36,118 nt of DNA from Pseudomonadota bacterium (GCA_018816555.1 JAHIVT010000141.1:1-36118), one strand, 5' to 3'. Counted from the stretch's first letter, positions 7,891 to 16,630 are shown. The notes: generated by a model not told the origin, from the letters alone. Translations and numbers: made by a program.

Positions 7891-9606
7891 TTACGGGTAA
7901 GTAAATTGCGTGCTGCCGTCATGGGTAACCCCATGGCATACCAACAGACAGCGTCCGGCCCGGGTTCCCAGGTCGTAAAAGATGGGGGTGGCATTGCCAG
8001 GGTAGGGCAGAACAATGGCGCTGTCAAAGTTGATGAGATGGGTATGGTCGCCGTTGCCGTCGGTGCTTACGCCGTGGGGATCATGGCAGGCGGAGCAGGG
8101 TGCTCGCTCGTCCACCACATGCTGCTTGTGGCCGCTGGCATTGTAAAGGCCCTGGTCGTCCAGCAGTTTGGTCCGGTCATGGCAGCGGTAGCAGAGTGCG
8201 TAGGATGTCTCGCTTTCCGGCAGGTTATCCATGGTGTCGTAGCGCTGCCTGAGGATGGGACGGTAGATTGAGCCGTGGGGACCGCGGGGGCCGGTGCCGC
8301 CAATGGCCGAACTGCTGTCGCTGTCGTGGCAGTCCGTGCAGGAGATCATCGAGGTGGAGGTCAACTGGGGTTCGTGGGTGCTGGGCAGACTGGGCACATC
8401 CGGGTTGCGGCCGATGGCTATGACCGGGTGGTAGGACTGATTGGCCGTGTCAAACTCACGAATGGTGTTGTTTTCGTTGATCCAGCGGGTAATGAGGGGA
8501 ATGGAGTCGCTGGAGTCACCGTGGCACTTGAAACAGACTTCATATTCATAGACAATCGGCTTGACAATGGAGGTGGTCTGATCCTTGCCCGAGACCAGGG
8601 TCAGAGGACCGGAGGCATAGGGCACGGTGGCCTGGTCGCCGTTTGCCGCGTGGGGATTATGGCAATCCACACATTCCACATGGCCCTGCAGAAACATGAG
8701 ATCTTCCGCCGGATCATGGGCATTACCGGTAAGATCAATGGTAGTTGCCTCCACCGGATGGTGGGATATTTTGTTAAACTGCGATTTGATATCCTTGGTT
8801 GCCACCGTGCCGTCATGGCAGGGGTAGCAGTTTTTTTCCTCTTCCAGTTGATGCAGAAGGCGCTTGGGGCCGCCTGCCCCATGGGGTGTGTGGCAGCTTT
8901 GACAGGCCCGTTCCGCCACGCTCTTGGCCCCGCCCGGGCCGCCGGAAAACCAGATTTTTGCCGAGGTGGAATGGCTTGAGCTGTTCCAGCCGGCCACGTT
9001 GACATGGCAGGTGATGCACAGGGCGGAGAACTGATTGCCCATGACCAGGAATTTGCCGTAGGTGTCATCATGGGGATCATGGCAGGTGGTGCAGTGGATG
9101 TTGCCGTTGCCGTATGTGCGCAGCCCGAGCGGGATGACCGGCGACAGTTCCGGATTGGGCAGGGCCTCGTAGTAGTTGAACGATACCGGGTGATCATTGG
9201 AGATATCGGTATCCAGGTAGGAGCGCCGGTTGGCGGTTAGTTCCATGTTCATCTGGATTCCTTCAACCGGCTGCAGGACATTGCCGAGGGCGATGGTGCC
9301 GTCGTGACAGCTGAGACAGAGACGGGTGGGGCCGGACGGCTGCTGGGGGGTGGAGCTGAGTGTGCTGCTCTGGTAAAGGGTATAGTTAGTCGGCTGCAGG
9401 TTCTTGTTCCATAAGGGGGAGCTGGGTGCGGCGTTATGCGGGGTGTGGCAGAAGATGCAGATTCTGTCCTCGGTAAGGGCGCGAATCTCCCCCGGTCCGG
9501 TGACCGAGAGGTTATGCTTTGAGTCGACGATACTCATGTCGGCCATGACCTGCCCGGCCAGGAGTTGACTGAAGACAACGATGGCAAGAGGTTTGACATG
9601 CTTCAT
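7891..9606 (-). CDS. Dodecahaem cytochrome c built from three tetrahaem modules
   Basis: The 571-residue protein has a signal peptide (to about VMA, residue 22). There are eleven CX2CH (CIFCH, CLSCH, CTTCH, CITCH, CQSCH, CYPCH, CVDCH, CFKCH, CTDCH, CYRCH, CSACH) and a terminal CX3CH (CLLVCH). The first 210 residues track the complete tetrahaem protein at 15648: SKH(N/D)LS, RICI(F/Y)CH(T/A)PH, PLWN, RLCLSCHDGT, (D/H)HP(V/I), CTTCHDPH/CVTCHDVH, ALCITCH/GFCLTCH. A second module repeats it (CQSCHTPHG, CYPCHDGTVAT, HHPVE, CVDCHNPHA, CFKCH), and the last third looks like a more divergent copy. The start codon overlaps the stop of the NHL gene (ATGA), so the two are translationally coupled. It may be the periplasmic or membrane-spanning partner, or a base/cap, for the tetrahaem; that is inference. 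Confidence 0.9.
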   Translation of the reverse strand: MKHVKPLAIVVFSQLLAGQVMADMSIVDSKHNLSVTGPGEIRALTEDRICIFCHTPHNAAPSSPLWNKNLQPTNYTLYQSSTLSSTPQQPSGPTRLCLSCHDGTIALGNVLQPVEGIQMNMELTANRRSYLDTDISNDHPVSFNYYEALPNPELSPVIPLGLRTYGNGNIHCTTCHDPHDDTYGKFLVMGNQFSALCITCHVNVAGWNSSSHSTSAKIWFSGGPGGAKSVAERACQSCHTPHGAGGPKRLLHQLEEEKNCYPCHDGTVATKDIKSQFNKISHHPVEATTIDLTGNAHDPAEDLMFLQGHVECVDCHNPHAANGDQATVPYASGPLTLVSGKDQTTSIVKPIVYEYEVCFKCHGDSSDSIPLITRWINENNTIREFDTANQSYHPVIAIGRNPDVPSLPSTHEPQLTSTSMISCTDCHDSDSSSAIGGTGPRGPHGSIYRPILRQRYDTMDNLPESETSYALCYRCHDRTKLLDDQGLYNASGHKQHVVDERAPCSACHDPHGVSTDGNGDHTHLINFDSAIVLPYPGNATPIFYDLGTRAGRCLLVCHGVTHDGSTQFTYP

Positions 9607-10670
9607 TTTTTGAGTTCTCCCTGCCTGGGTACCGCTTCACCTGCTGTTGCTGTCAGAAGATCAAAGAGCTGGATGCGTTTATTGTAGGTGTCACAGACGT
9701 AAAGTCGGTTGTTTTCATCGATAAAGAGGCCGGAGGGCATCCAGAACTGCCCCGGCTCGCTGCCCTGGGAGCCAACAGCCAGCAGGTAAGTGCCTCTGTT
9801 GTCGAAAATCTGCACGTTATCAAACAGGGTTTCGGCAATATAGATGATACCATTTTGGTCAACGCCGATGCCCTTGGGACTGGCGAAATCGCCCGAGCCA
9901 TTGCCGTGGCTGCCGAACATGAGCCATGTGTTGCTCGCGGCAAGCAGAATCTGAGCCCGGAAATTCATGGAGTCGGTGATATAGAGATTGCCCTGCAGAT
10001 CGGAGCTGAGATGGGTGGGGAAGTTAAACGAGCCGGGCTGATCACCTCTTGCGCCGATGCGGGCAATGAACTCGCCGAGACGACTGAAGACCAATATCTG
10101 ATGCTGCATGGTGTCTGATACGTAAAGACGTTTGTCAAAACGGTTGAAGGTTATGCCGGTGGGACGCTGCAGAGGGCTGCCTCCTGCCTGGTCCACGGCT
10201 TTGAGGAAGTTTGCCTCGGCATCAAAAATGAGCATCTTGTTGAGCTGGGAGTCGGTGACATAGAGGTTGCCGGCATCATCAAAGGCAACCCCCACCGGGG
10301 TTTGAAATTTTTCACGCCCGGCCATGACAATCACCTGGTAGCTCTGGTTAGCCGGATCGTAAAGATGGATCCCCTGCCGGTCCTGGTCGGCAATGGCCAT
10401 TTTACCTCCTGGCCCGATGGCGATGGCAACCGGTTTGAGGATCCTGCCTCCTTGGCTTTTGCCGGTTATCCAGGTTGCCAGTGATTCGTTCGTCTGTTCA
10501 AACTGACTGATTTCGCCGGCATAACTGACCTTGCAGCCCGGGCCGGGGGGCCAGCAGATATCCTCGGTTTTCAAGGTCACGGGCTGCCACTGCTTCGGCG
10601 CGCAGCCGGCGACAAGGGCAATGAGGAGGAGCATAAGAGATATGGTTAAAAAAGATCTTGGCTTCTTCAT
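9603..10670 (-). CDS. NHL-repeat beta-propeller lipoprotein
   Basis: The 355-residue protein has a lipoprotein signal (MKKPRSFLTISLMLLLIALVAGC, lipobox LVAGC, Cys 23). The mature part is a series of NHL blades, recognisable by repeated GNLYVTDSQLNKMLIFD, KRLYVSDTMQHQILVFS, GNLYITDSMNFRAQIL, GIIYIAETLFDNVQIF and NRLYVCDTYNKRIQLFD segments, about six blades in all. Such propellers are protein-protein scaffolds with no haem. It is coupled to the 12-haem gene by a 4-base overlap and lies 32 bp after the parvulin gene. It is paralogous in design to the lipoprotein at 13910, which opens the same operon. Together with the barrel they suggest an outer-membrane assembly or conduit complex. No clear Shine-Dalgarno sequence is visible before this ATG. 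Confidence 0.88.
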   Translation of the reverse strand: MKKPRSFLTISLMLLLIALVAGCAPKQWQPVTLKTEDICWPPGPGCKVSYAGEISQFEQTNESLATWITGKSQGGRILKPVAIAIGPGGKMAIADQDRQGIHLYDPANQSYQVIVMAGREKFQTPVGVAFDDAGNLYVTDSQLNKMLIFDAEANFLKAVDQAGGSPLQRPTGITFNRFDKRLYVSDTMQHQILVFSRLGEFIARIGARGDQPGSFNFPTHLSSDLQGNLYITDSMNFRAQILLAASNTWLMFGSHGNGSGDFASPKGIGVDQNGIIYIAETLFDNVQIFDNRGTYLLAVGSQGSEPGQFWMPSGLFIDENNRLYVCDTYNKRIQLFDLLTATAGEAVPRQGELKK

Positions 10671-10702
10671 GAAGGATATGTGAAATTTGGTTTACGGTTT
10701 TA

Positions 10703-11794
10703 TTACTTCCCCTCTTCCTGCAGTACTTCATTGACTATGACGATATCGGCACCCTGCAGCAGGTTGTTGCGCCAGTCGGTCAGCAGCTGATTGCGTTTGT
10801 TTGCTTTGAGCTGATTGGCGATGGAGGCTTTGGCTTCTTCAGCCGGCTTTTCCTTGCGGGGCTGGTGGAAATCGGATTTCAGCAGATGGAGGGTACCGTC
10901 GACGACCAGTGGTTCGGACAGGGAACCTGTCTCCATCTCTCTGGCGATCCGGTAAAGTTCCGGTCTGTTTTCCGGGGAGACATTGAGCTGGCTTTCAACA
11001 ACAAAACCCTCAGGGGTGAGTTTCTCCGGATTACCGCCGAGTTCATCGACGAGCTGTCGGCGGACGGCCGCCACTTTTTCTTTGGAGGCAGGATCATCCG
11101 GGGCCAGGAAAAAGATAATGTCCGTCACCACCACCCTTTCGGGCATGACAAACTGGTCCTTGTTGGCCTCGTAAGTCTGGTTTATTTCCTCATCCGTGAC
11201 CACTACCTTGCTGTCCACCTCCTGCCTGATGGCCTCTTTGATCACCATGAAACGGCTGATCTCGTCTTTGAGGTCGTCCATGGATTTGTTCTGCTCAGCC
11301 AGGGATTTGTCCATGGTCTCCCTGCCTCCCTGGCTGGCAATGACCGCGTCAAGTTTTGCCTGGACCACCACCGGATCAGCCGTGATGCCGAGCGAGGCGC
11401 CGCGCTGATAGGCCAGCTCCTCCAGGGCCAGCTGCTGCAGTGCCTCCTTGCGGATGCGTCCCGCCATCTCTTTGGTCAGATTGTCCCCGCTGTAGCCACC
11501 CTGCATGATGACATCCATCATGCTGTTCATAAGTTTGCCCATGGTGATTTCCGTGCCGTTAATCCTGGCGACCACGGTCTGGGTATTACCTTCGTGACCC
11601 ATGATTTTCATATTCTTGAGGCTGGTTGCGCCGCTGCCCATACCCCCATGGGGTGAACCCGTGCCGGCAACTCCTGGGTTAGTATCGCCTGAGCCCATAC
11701 CCATGAAGGCGGAAGTCGGAGGGGTTACGCTGATCAGCAGTGCGAGGGCCAGGGCGGTTGAGATGAAGATTTTTTTGGGATATATGCGTTTCAT
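10703..11794 (-). CDS. Exported SurA/parvulin-type foldase, catalytic His apparently absent
   Basis: The 363-residue protein has a signal peptide and a Gly/Met-rich linker (MGMGSGDTNPGVAGTG, residues about 31-65). A SurA-N-like helical chaperone region follows (VARINGTEITMGKLMN ... KEALQQLALEELAYQRG ... SRFMVIKEAIRQEV), then VTDEEINQTYEANKDQFVMPERV leading into a parvulin-like domain (residues about 215-325). In active parvulins the first strand carries a conserved His (usually HIL); here the equivalent is VTDIIFFL, so isomerase activity is doubtful and a holdase role is more likely. The terminal TLHLLK strand is present. AAGGAAA upstream supports the ATG at 11794. It sits between the barrel gene (22 bp) and the second NHL gene, consistent with folding the barrel or exported cytochromes. 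Confidence 0.85.
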   Translation of the reverse strand: MKRIYPKKIFISTALALALLISVTPPTSAFMGMGSGDTNPGVAGTGSPHGGMGSGATSLKNMKIMGHEGNTQTVVARINGTEITMGKLMNSMMDVIMQGGYSGDNLTKEMAGRIRKEALQQLALEELAYQRGASLGITADPVVVQAKLDAVIASQGGRETMDKSLAEQNKSMDDLKDEISRFMVIKEAIRQEVDSKVVVTDEEINQTYEANKDQFVMPERVVVTDIIFFLAPDDPASKEKVAAVRRQLVDELGGNPEKLTPEGFVVESQLNVSPENRPELYRIAREMETGSLSEPLVVDGTLHLLKSDFHQPRKEKPAEEAKASIANQLKANKRNQLLTDWRNNLLQGADIVIVNEVLQEEGK

Positions 11795-11816
11795 GCTGTT
11801 TTCCTTTTAAAAATGA

Positions 11817-13892
11817 TTAAAAGAGTTTTCGTTTTATCATGAACCTGACCATGGCGAACTGCCTGGAGGTGCTGGTGTCGCCGACGTTGGCGTCGGCACT
11901 GGTATAGGAGGCCGTCACATTGAGATCAAGCAGGCCCACATGCCATATGAGGGTTGAGAAAAAAGAAATGTTCGTCGATTCTCCCAGTCCCTGATAAAGG
12001 GTATAGTTGGTGGCAAATGAGGCGTTCAGGTTCCTCTGGGGCATCACGGTCTGTATCTGTGCCTGGGCTGAATAAAACTGTTCAGATAGGTCGGTGGTGG
12101 GACCGACGCTGCCCAGCTCATACTGGGTGGTCTGCACATCTTCAAAGGAGAGGCTCAGCTGGCCGGAGGTGTTGGGGGTGATTTCCCTGCTGTAGGTTAC
12201 ATAGGAGGCCAGCCTGTCTTCATCCGTGGTGTTTGATCTGAGCCAGCTCCGGGTGACATCGCCGGTGAAGGGATAGGCGTTAAAACCCACACCCAGGCTG
12301 TGGGTCTTGACATGGGCCGGATCACCGGGAAACCAGCCGTCCATCACCTTCTGGTCGTTCTGGCTGTATGCGTAATGCGGGGTGATGAGACTGTTGAACA
12401 GGGCAACCTGCAGGGAAGTTCCCCAGTCCTGGTTGCGCAGGTTGTAATCCGCCGGGACAAAGGAATAGTCAACTTTATATGTGTAATCCTGGATGTTGCC
12501 GGGAAGGGGGTTCCCCTGACCGTCAGGGGGCAGGTTGATAATGGTGATGCGAAAGGAGTTGGCAAAGGGCGTTACCAGATAATGGATGCCTTCGGTGAGT
12601 AGGATGGTGCGGTCGTTGTTGTTGTAATCGATGATCCGCACCTCGATGGATGCCGGTTCAATGGTCTGGTATTTAAGGGTGAAGTACTGCCCGGCTTCAA
12701 TGGTGTGGGTCTCAAAAAGAGTAACCGGCGCACCCTGGTTGTCAATGTATGAGAGACCGTCCCACAGGCCGGCCAGGACATTACCCCAGGGTATCTGTTT
12801 GGAATAATCGAAGGCAAGCCGGTAATTCTGCTGCTCCATATTACCGCCCAGGGCGTCTGTCGTCTGTTGCCCGGCGGAAAAGGACGAGGTCAGGCTTTTA
12901 TAGAGCCGGTGGTGCAGCCTGAAATTATAGTATTGCGACTCGGTGTATGATTCCAGCGTGCCGGTGTCTCTGATGTAAGTGGAATTTCTGTCGGAGTTGA
13001 GGTAGGAAAGAACGGTGTCGAAGTTATGGGGCAGCTCTACATCCACCTCGCCGTACAGTTCATCCTCTTCAAGAAATGAGAAGGAGGTGGGCGCGTCGTA
13101 ATAGGAATCCTCCTGATCATGTTCGTCATGGGTCCATCTTGAGTTGAAGCGGACCTTGTCAAGTTTCTTGATGAAATTGAGGTTATACATGTCGCGGGTG
13201 ATATCTTCCGCTCCGTCGTTGGTGGAGCTGGTGTTGTGATTATAGGTTCCCGAGATATTGGTGCCGGTCTGGAAATAGTTGAGGTTATAGAGCAGCGACT
13301 GGTTATCGGAGGAAAGATCTCCCGAACTGTCATGGTTGATATAGCTCAGCGTGCTTGACCAGGGACGTTCATCGTAACGCGCCCTGGCCCCTTGCTCGTA
13401 AATAACTACCGAGCTGCTGCTGCCTGCTGTCCCTGCCGTCATGGGGGTTGCCCTCAGGAAATAGAGCTCCATATTGTAGGGATGGCTGGGCAGGATCTTG
13501 AACTCCTGCTTGAACTGGTTGGCATTACCGTCATAATAACTGGATTTTATCCCGTTGTTGTCGATCTGCTCCTGCTGCAGTCCCAAGGTCACCGAGGTGG
13601 CCATGCTGATAAAGAGAGGGCTGTAAATATAGCCGAGCCCCTGCCCATTGATCCCTTCCTGGACGGTCAGGTCACTGCGGGTGGAGGAGGAAGTTGATTC
13701 CACCTTGTCCCATTCATAGAGGGAGCCCACACCAAGATCAGCTGAAAAATCAACATATTTGGGAATAAACTGCCTGGCAGCACCCCAGGCGCGGCCGGGG
13801 AGCAGCAGGCTGCAACCGATCATGATGGGCAGCATCTTGGCCGAAAACCAGTCGGATCGATATTTTTTGCGCGCATACGGAGCTGACTCCAT
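11817..13892 (-). CDS. Large outer-membrane beta-barrel, putative cytochrome conduit or porin
   Basis: From ATG 13892 the protein has 691 residues; a GTG at 13931 would add 13 residues but overlaps the upstream gene further. After a basic start, the hydrophobic MLPIMIGCSLLLPGRAWGA acts as signal peptide. The mature protein is dominated by alternating amphipathic strands with many Tyr, Ser, Asn and aromatic residues (QSLLYNLNYFQTGTNISGTY, SQYYNFRLHHRLYKSLTSSF) and ends in MVRFMIKRKLF, the terminal Phe typical of BAM substrates. Around residues 410-480 is a haemless soluble insert (FTLKYQTIEPASIEVRIIDY). The length fits a 20-plus-strand barrel of the MtrB/PioB or Geobacter conduit size class, but I see no family-specific motif such as an MtrB CxxC. 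Co-transcribed with NHL lipoproteins, a foldase and a cytochrome, so a role in passing electrons or exporting cytochromes is likely. Confidence 0.8.
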   Translation of the reverse strand: MESAPYARKKYRSDWFSAKMLPIMIGCSLLLPGRAWGAARQFIPKYVDFSADLGVGSLYEWDKVESTSSSTRSDLTVQEGINGQGLGYIYSPLFISMATSVTLGLQQEQIDNNGIKSSYYDGNANQFKQEFKILPSHPYNMELYFLRATPMTAGTAGSSSSVVIYEQGARARYDERPWSSTLSYINHDSSGDLSSDNQSLLYNLNYFQTGTNISGTYNHNTSSTNDGAEDITRDMYNLNFIKKLDKVRFNSRWTHDEHDQEDSYYDAPTSFSFLEEDELYGEVDVELPHNFDTVLSYLNSDRNSTYIRDTGTLESYTESQYYNFRLHHRLYKSLTSSFSAGQQTTDALGGNMEQQNYRLAFDYSKQIPWGNVLAGLWDGLSYIDNQGAPVTLFETHTIEAGQYFTLKYQTIEPASIEVRIIDYNNNDRTILLTEGIHYLVTPFANSFRITIINLPPDGQGNPLPGNIQDYTYKVDYSFVPADYNLRNQDWGTSLQVALFNSLITPHYAYSQNDQKVMDGWFPGDPAHVKTHSLGVGFNAYPFTGDVTRSWLRSNTTDEDRLASYVTYSREITPNTSGQLSLSFEDVQTTQYELGSVGPTTDLSEQFYSAQAQIQTVMPQRNLNASFATNYTLYQGLGESTNISFFSTLIWHVGLLDLNVTASYTSADANVGDTSTSRQFAMVRFMIKRKLF

Positions 13893-13909
13893 CTGTTGCC
13901 GCCTGCCTG

Positions 13910-15070
13910 CTACTTGCTCTCTTTCTGCCACTGTTTGAGCTTCTGCTCAGCCTTCTCAACCAGATCCTCCTCGCTGGGGTAGGTTCTGCCCTTCTCCTTG
14001 CCGAAACCATAGACATTCACCAGGCGCTGGCCGAACTGGCTGGTGACGAAAACCAGATATTCAATGTCGAAATTAGGGTCGGCATCTTTGCGGAAGTATT
14101 CCACATTGTCATAGTCGATGAAGACATCGGCCGGCAGGAAGAGTTTGCCCGGCCCGGTTCCTGAACCACCGAAAAAGAGGAGAAGCTGGCCGTCATTGCG
14201 AAAAATCTGCACGTTCTCAAAGGCGGCGTCCACGGCAAAAACCCTTCCTGTGCGATCGGTTGCCACGCCCCGGGGCCGGGCAAAGTGACCAAGATTGGCG
14301 CCGGGTCTGCCGATGGCGTTTCTCTGATGACCGTCCCGATCGTAGACGACAACCTGAAAACGTCCGGAATCGCTGATGTACAGCAGTCCGTCGGCGTCGA
14401 TGCTAATGCTGGTGGGCAGGCCGAGATTTTCTTCGGGCTTGTTGTCGCGGCCAAGGCTCCGGATTTTTTCACCTGAGGCAATATCAAAAACCTTGATCTC
14501 CTTCTCCTTTGCGTCCACCACATAGAGAAGTCCATCGTAAGCGGCTGCGTCAACGGGCTTCCACTGACCCGGTACTCCGAAGCCCTTTACATAAAAATCC
14601 TTGCTGTCATACATGAGCACCTCGCCACGCACCGGATCGGCGACAAACTTGTTCCCCTGATCATCCAGCGAGATATTAAGAGGCTGCACAACCTTGCCGA
14701 GCCCTTTGGCTCCCTCCATGCCATGGAATTTTTTGTTTTTGAGGTCAAAGACCACAACCGTGGCCTGGGAGTCGCAGACATAGAGATTGCCGTCCTTGAT
14801 CGCCACGCCGTATGGCTTGACAAGATGATATCCTTTGTTGGCATCGCCTGTCAGAAAAGAGTCAAAGGCATCTGCGCCGGGCTCGAGGTCGTCGGAGGTG
14901 GTGAAGCTGCGCAGAAACTGCAGACGCGGCGCTGCAGGCGGATCAGGGAAAAAAACAGCCTCTTCTTTGTCAACCGGCTTGGGCGTGGTCACGCAGCCGC
15001 TGAGTAATGCGGCGCCAATCATAAATGTCAGGAGAAGAGTGTAGCAGCAGAAATTCTTTACGTTGTTCAT
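13910..15070 (-). CDS. NHL-repeat beta-propeller lipoprotein, first gene of the minus-strand operon
   Basis: I start at ATG 15070 (386 residues, MNNVKNFCCYTLLLTFMIGAALLSGC) because GGTGAGG lies directly upstream; an in-frame ATG at 15082 would add four residues and lacks a site. The lipobox is LLSGC. The mature protein is a beta-propeller with NHL-like blades: GNLYVCDSQATVVVFD, GNKFVADPVRGEVLMYD, GLLYVVDAKEKEIKVFD, GLLYISDSGRFQVVVYD and GRVFAVDAAFENVQIF. It ends with a charged helix (SEEDLVEKAEQKLKQWQKESK). The N-terminal PAAPRLQFLRSFTTSDDLEP is common to NHL lipoproteins encoded beside multihaem cytochromes. A sigma-54 promoter lies 70 bp upstream. The stop codon is 17 bp before the barrel ATG. 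Confidence 0.88.
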   Translation of the reverse strand: MNNVKNFCCYTLLLTFMIGAALLSGCVTTPKPVDKEEAVFFPDPPAAPRLQFLRSFTTSDDLEPGADAFDSFLTGDANKGYHLVKPYGVAIKDGNLYVCDSQATVVVFDLKNKKFHGMEGAKGLGKVVQPLNISLDDQGNKFVADPVRGEVLMYDSKDFYVKGFGVPGQWKPVDAAAYDGLLYVVDAKEKEIKVFDIASGEKIRSLGRDNKPEENLGLPTSISIDADGLLYISDSGRFQVVVYDRDGHQRNAIGRPGANLGHFARPRGVATDRTGRVFAVDAAFENVQIFRNDGQLLLFFGGSGTGPGKLFLPADVFIDYDNVEYFRKDADPNFDIEYLVFVTSQFGQRLVNVYGFGKEKGRTYPSEEDLVEKAEQKLKQWQKESK

Positions 15071-15139
15071 CAACCTCACCATTTTTCATAGTTTGTATTG
15101 TTAATGATATGAGAACTAACAGAGAGATTAAGTATAAAC

Positions 15140-15155
15140 AGCAATGATGATGCCA
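15140..15155 (-). promoter_or_regulatory. Sigma-54 promoter for the NHL/barrel/foldase/cytochrome operon
   Basis: The minus strand reads TGGCATCATCATTGCT. Both elements match the consensus (TGGCAT; TTGCT) with exact 12-base GG-to-GC spacing, the best in the window. It lies 70 bp upstream of ATG 15070 and faces away from the plus-strand sigma-54 promoter at 15477. Confidence 0.8.
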
Positions 15156-15333
15156 AAAGATAAAAAATGCAAGGTGTTTTGAGAAAATCAGGACAATGCC
15201 TTGTCATGCCAGTGGTTGTCAGGGGGGAATTGTCCGTGGAAAATCTGCTTCTTATCTGAGCATGCTGCACCCAAAAAGGGGAAGGGGCGGTGACAGGGGA
15301 AAGGTGGGAAATATATAAGAGGATTTTGTGGCT

Positions 15334-15368
15334 GGGTGAAAAAACTCAAATATAGGGTGAAAAGCCCC
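15334..15368. promoter_or_regulatory. Paired repeats between two divergent sigma-54 promoters
   Basis: GGGTGAAAAAACTC (15334-15347) and GGGTGAAAAGCCCC (15355-15368) are direct repeats 21 bp apart, i.e. about two helical turns. They are about 120 bp upstream of the plus promoter at 15477 and about 180 bp upstream of the minus promoter at 15155, so one bound activator could serve both directions. Nothing else in the 15071-15647 gap looks like a gene. Confidence 0.65.
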
Positions 15369-15476
15369 TCCGGCTCCAGGGATTTCTTCTGCGCACAGCT
15401 GATATTTGAGTGTTCTTAGTGCCTAATATGCTGGAATTGCAGTTGAAAAAAAAGTTCACCAAGCGATATTGGCCTT

Positions 15477-15492
15477 TGGCATAGTGTGTGCA
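15477..15492 (+). promoter_or_regulatory. Sigma-54 promoter for the tetrahaem cytochrome
   Basis: TGGCATAGTGTGTGCA has the -24 TGGCAT and -12 GTGCA with exact spacing; the only deviation is G for T at the first base of the -12 element, as at 415. A leader of about 145 bases separates it from the coding start. Confidence 0.7.
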
Positions 15493-15647
15493 TTTTTGGC
15501 CAGACAGAAGATGATCTATCGTGATCATACTTGTAACGCGCTCATGGAATTTGGGGAAATTCATGGGATGCTGTTCTAGTTGAGAACAGCTTTTTAGCAA
15601 AAGGTGACTTCTGTCAAAAATGACAAATGTCGCAAGCAGGAGGAAAG

Positions 15648-16463
15648 ATGATGAAAAAAAGTATTCTCTTAGCAGCTGCTTTCGGTCTGATCGTAGCCGG
15701 CGCGGCTCAAGCGCAAAATTCAACCACCGGTTCCTTTAACGCTGCCGCGGGTGCCGGTATTGTCGGTTCAAAACATGACCTGAGCAATGCAACGGGTATT
15801 GGCAGCATCTACGGACAGACCGATGCACTGGATCGTATCTGTATTTACTGCCATGCTCCTCACCATGCAATCCAGGAAGCCGATGCTGCCGGTATTACCT
15901 ATCTGCCCCTGTGGAACCATGGGGTAACCACTCAGTTTTACAACACCTACCAGAGCGATTTCGGTGATGGACCCAACGCTTCGGGCCTGGCCGGCGTTGG
16001 CGTTTCTGGTGATGCCCAGCAGTTTGCCGATCGCCATCTCTTCAATGGCGAGGCCACCCTTGGCGAGCCAGGTTCCGTTTCACGTCTCTGTCTGAGCTGC
16101 CATGACGGTACGGTTGCGGTGAACGAGTATGGTTTTGATCCGGGCCGGGCCGAGTCCCGTGGTGCTGCCACCCACTTTATCGCCGATCAGTTCAAGATCG
16201 GTGGTGGGGGCAATCTGACCAACCATCATCCCATCGGCTTCAGCTACATCGATGTAGCAGCCATGGACGATGAGATCGCCAATCCTGATACCGTTGTCAA
16301 CGGCGCCGGCGAGGCCATGACCACCATCCGCTCCCTGCTTTACGGCGATAAGATGGAATGTGTAACCTGCCATGACGTGCACAACACCAAGAACACCGGT
16401 GAGACCTTCCTGTGGAAATCCGATACAAACAGTGGTTTCTGTCTGACCTGTCATATCAAATAA
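15648..16463 (+). CDS. Tetrahaem cytochrome c, OmcE-like (candidate extracellular filament subunit)
   Basis: The 271-residue protein starts at ATG 15648 or the adjacent 15651 (AGGAGG at 15638-15643). The signal peptide ends AAQA, leaving Gln-Asn-Ser at the mature N-terminus. Four CX2CH motifs lie at residues about 65, 148, 238 and 265 (CIYCH, CLSCH, CVTCH, CLTCH). Between haems 2 and 3 is NHHPIGFSY, whose His residues are likely distal haem ligands. The signature GSKHDLS ... RICIYCHAPH ... PLWNH ... RLCLSCHDGTVAV ... CVTCHDVHN ... CLTCH at the extreme C-terminus is what I associate with the OmcE-type tetrahaem family, whose Geobacter member polymerises into conductive filaments. That this one polymerises is inference from four haems, size, terminal haem and context. 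It is transcribed alone (own sigma-54 promoter, strong terminator) and divergently from the barrel operon. Confidence 0.88.
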   Translation: MMKKSILLAAAFGLIVAGAAQAQNSTTGSFNAAAGAGIVGSKHDLSNATGIGSIYGQTDALDRICIYCHAPHHAIQEADAAGITYLPLWNHGVTTQFYNTYQSDFGDGPNASGLAGVGVSGDAQQFADRHLFNGEATLGEPGSVSRLCLSCHDGTVAVNEYGFDPGRAESRGAATHFIADQFKIGGGGNLTNHHPIGFSYIDVAAMDDEIANPDTVVNGAGEAMTTIRSLLYGDKMECVTCHDVHNTKNTGETFLWKSDTNSGFCLTCHIK

Positions 16464-16495
16464 GCAACTCATATTTAATGATGTAGCAGTTTCCG

Positions 16496-16524
16496 GGGGG
16501 AGCCGTTCGGCTCCCCCTTTTTTT
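16496..16524 (+). terminator. Strong rho-independent terminator after the tetrahaem gene
   Basis: A perfect 9-bp stem GGGGGAGCC / GGCTCCCCC with GTTC loop is followed by seven T. It makes the tetrahaem a monocistronic, potentially highly expressed transcript. Confidence 0.93.
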
Positions 16525-16630
16525 ATCCTCCGATGTTAATCCTTCCCTTTTTTAATCCCTCCTCTTGTTGAACTCATCACGGCAAATGCCGCAGATTGGC
16601 CAGCCGGTATGCTCGCTGCATGCATTATTT

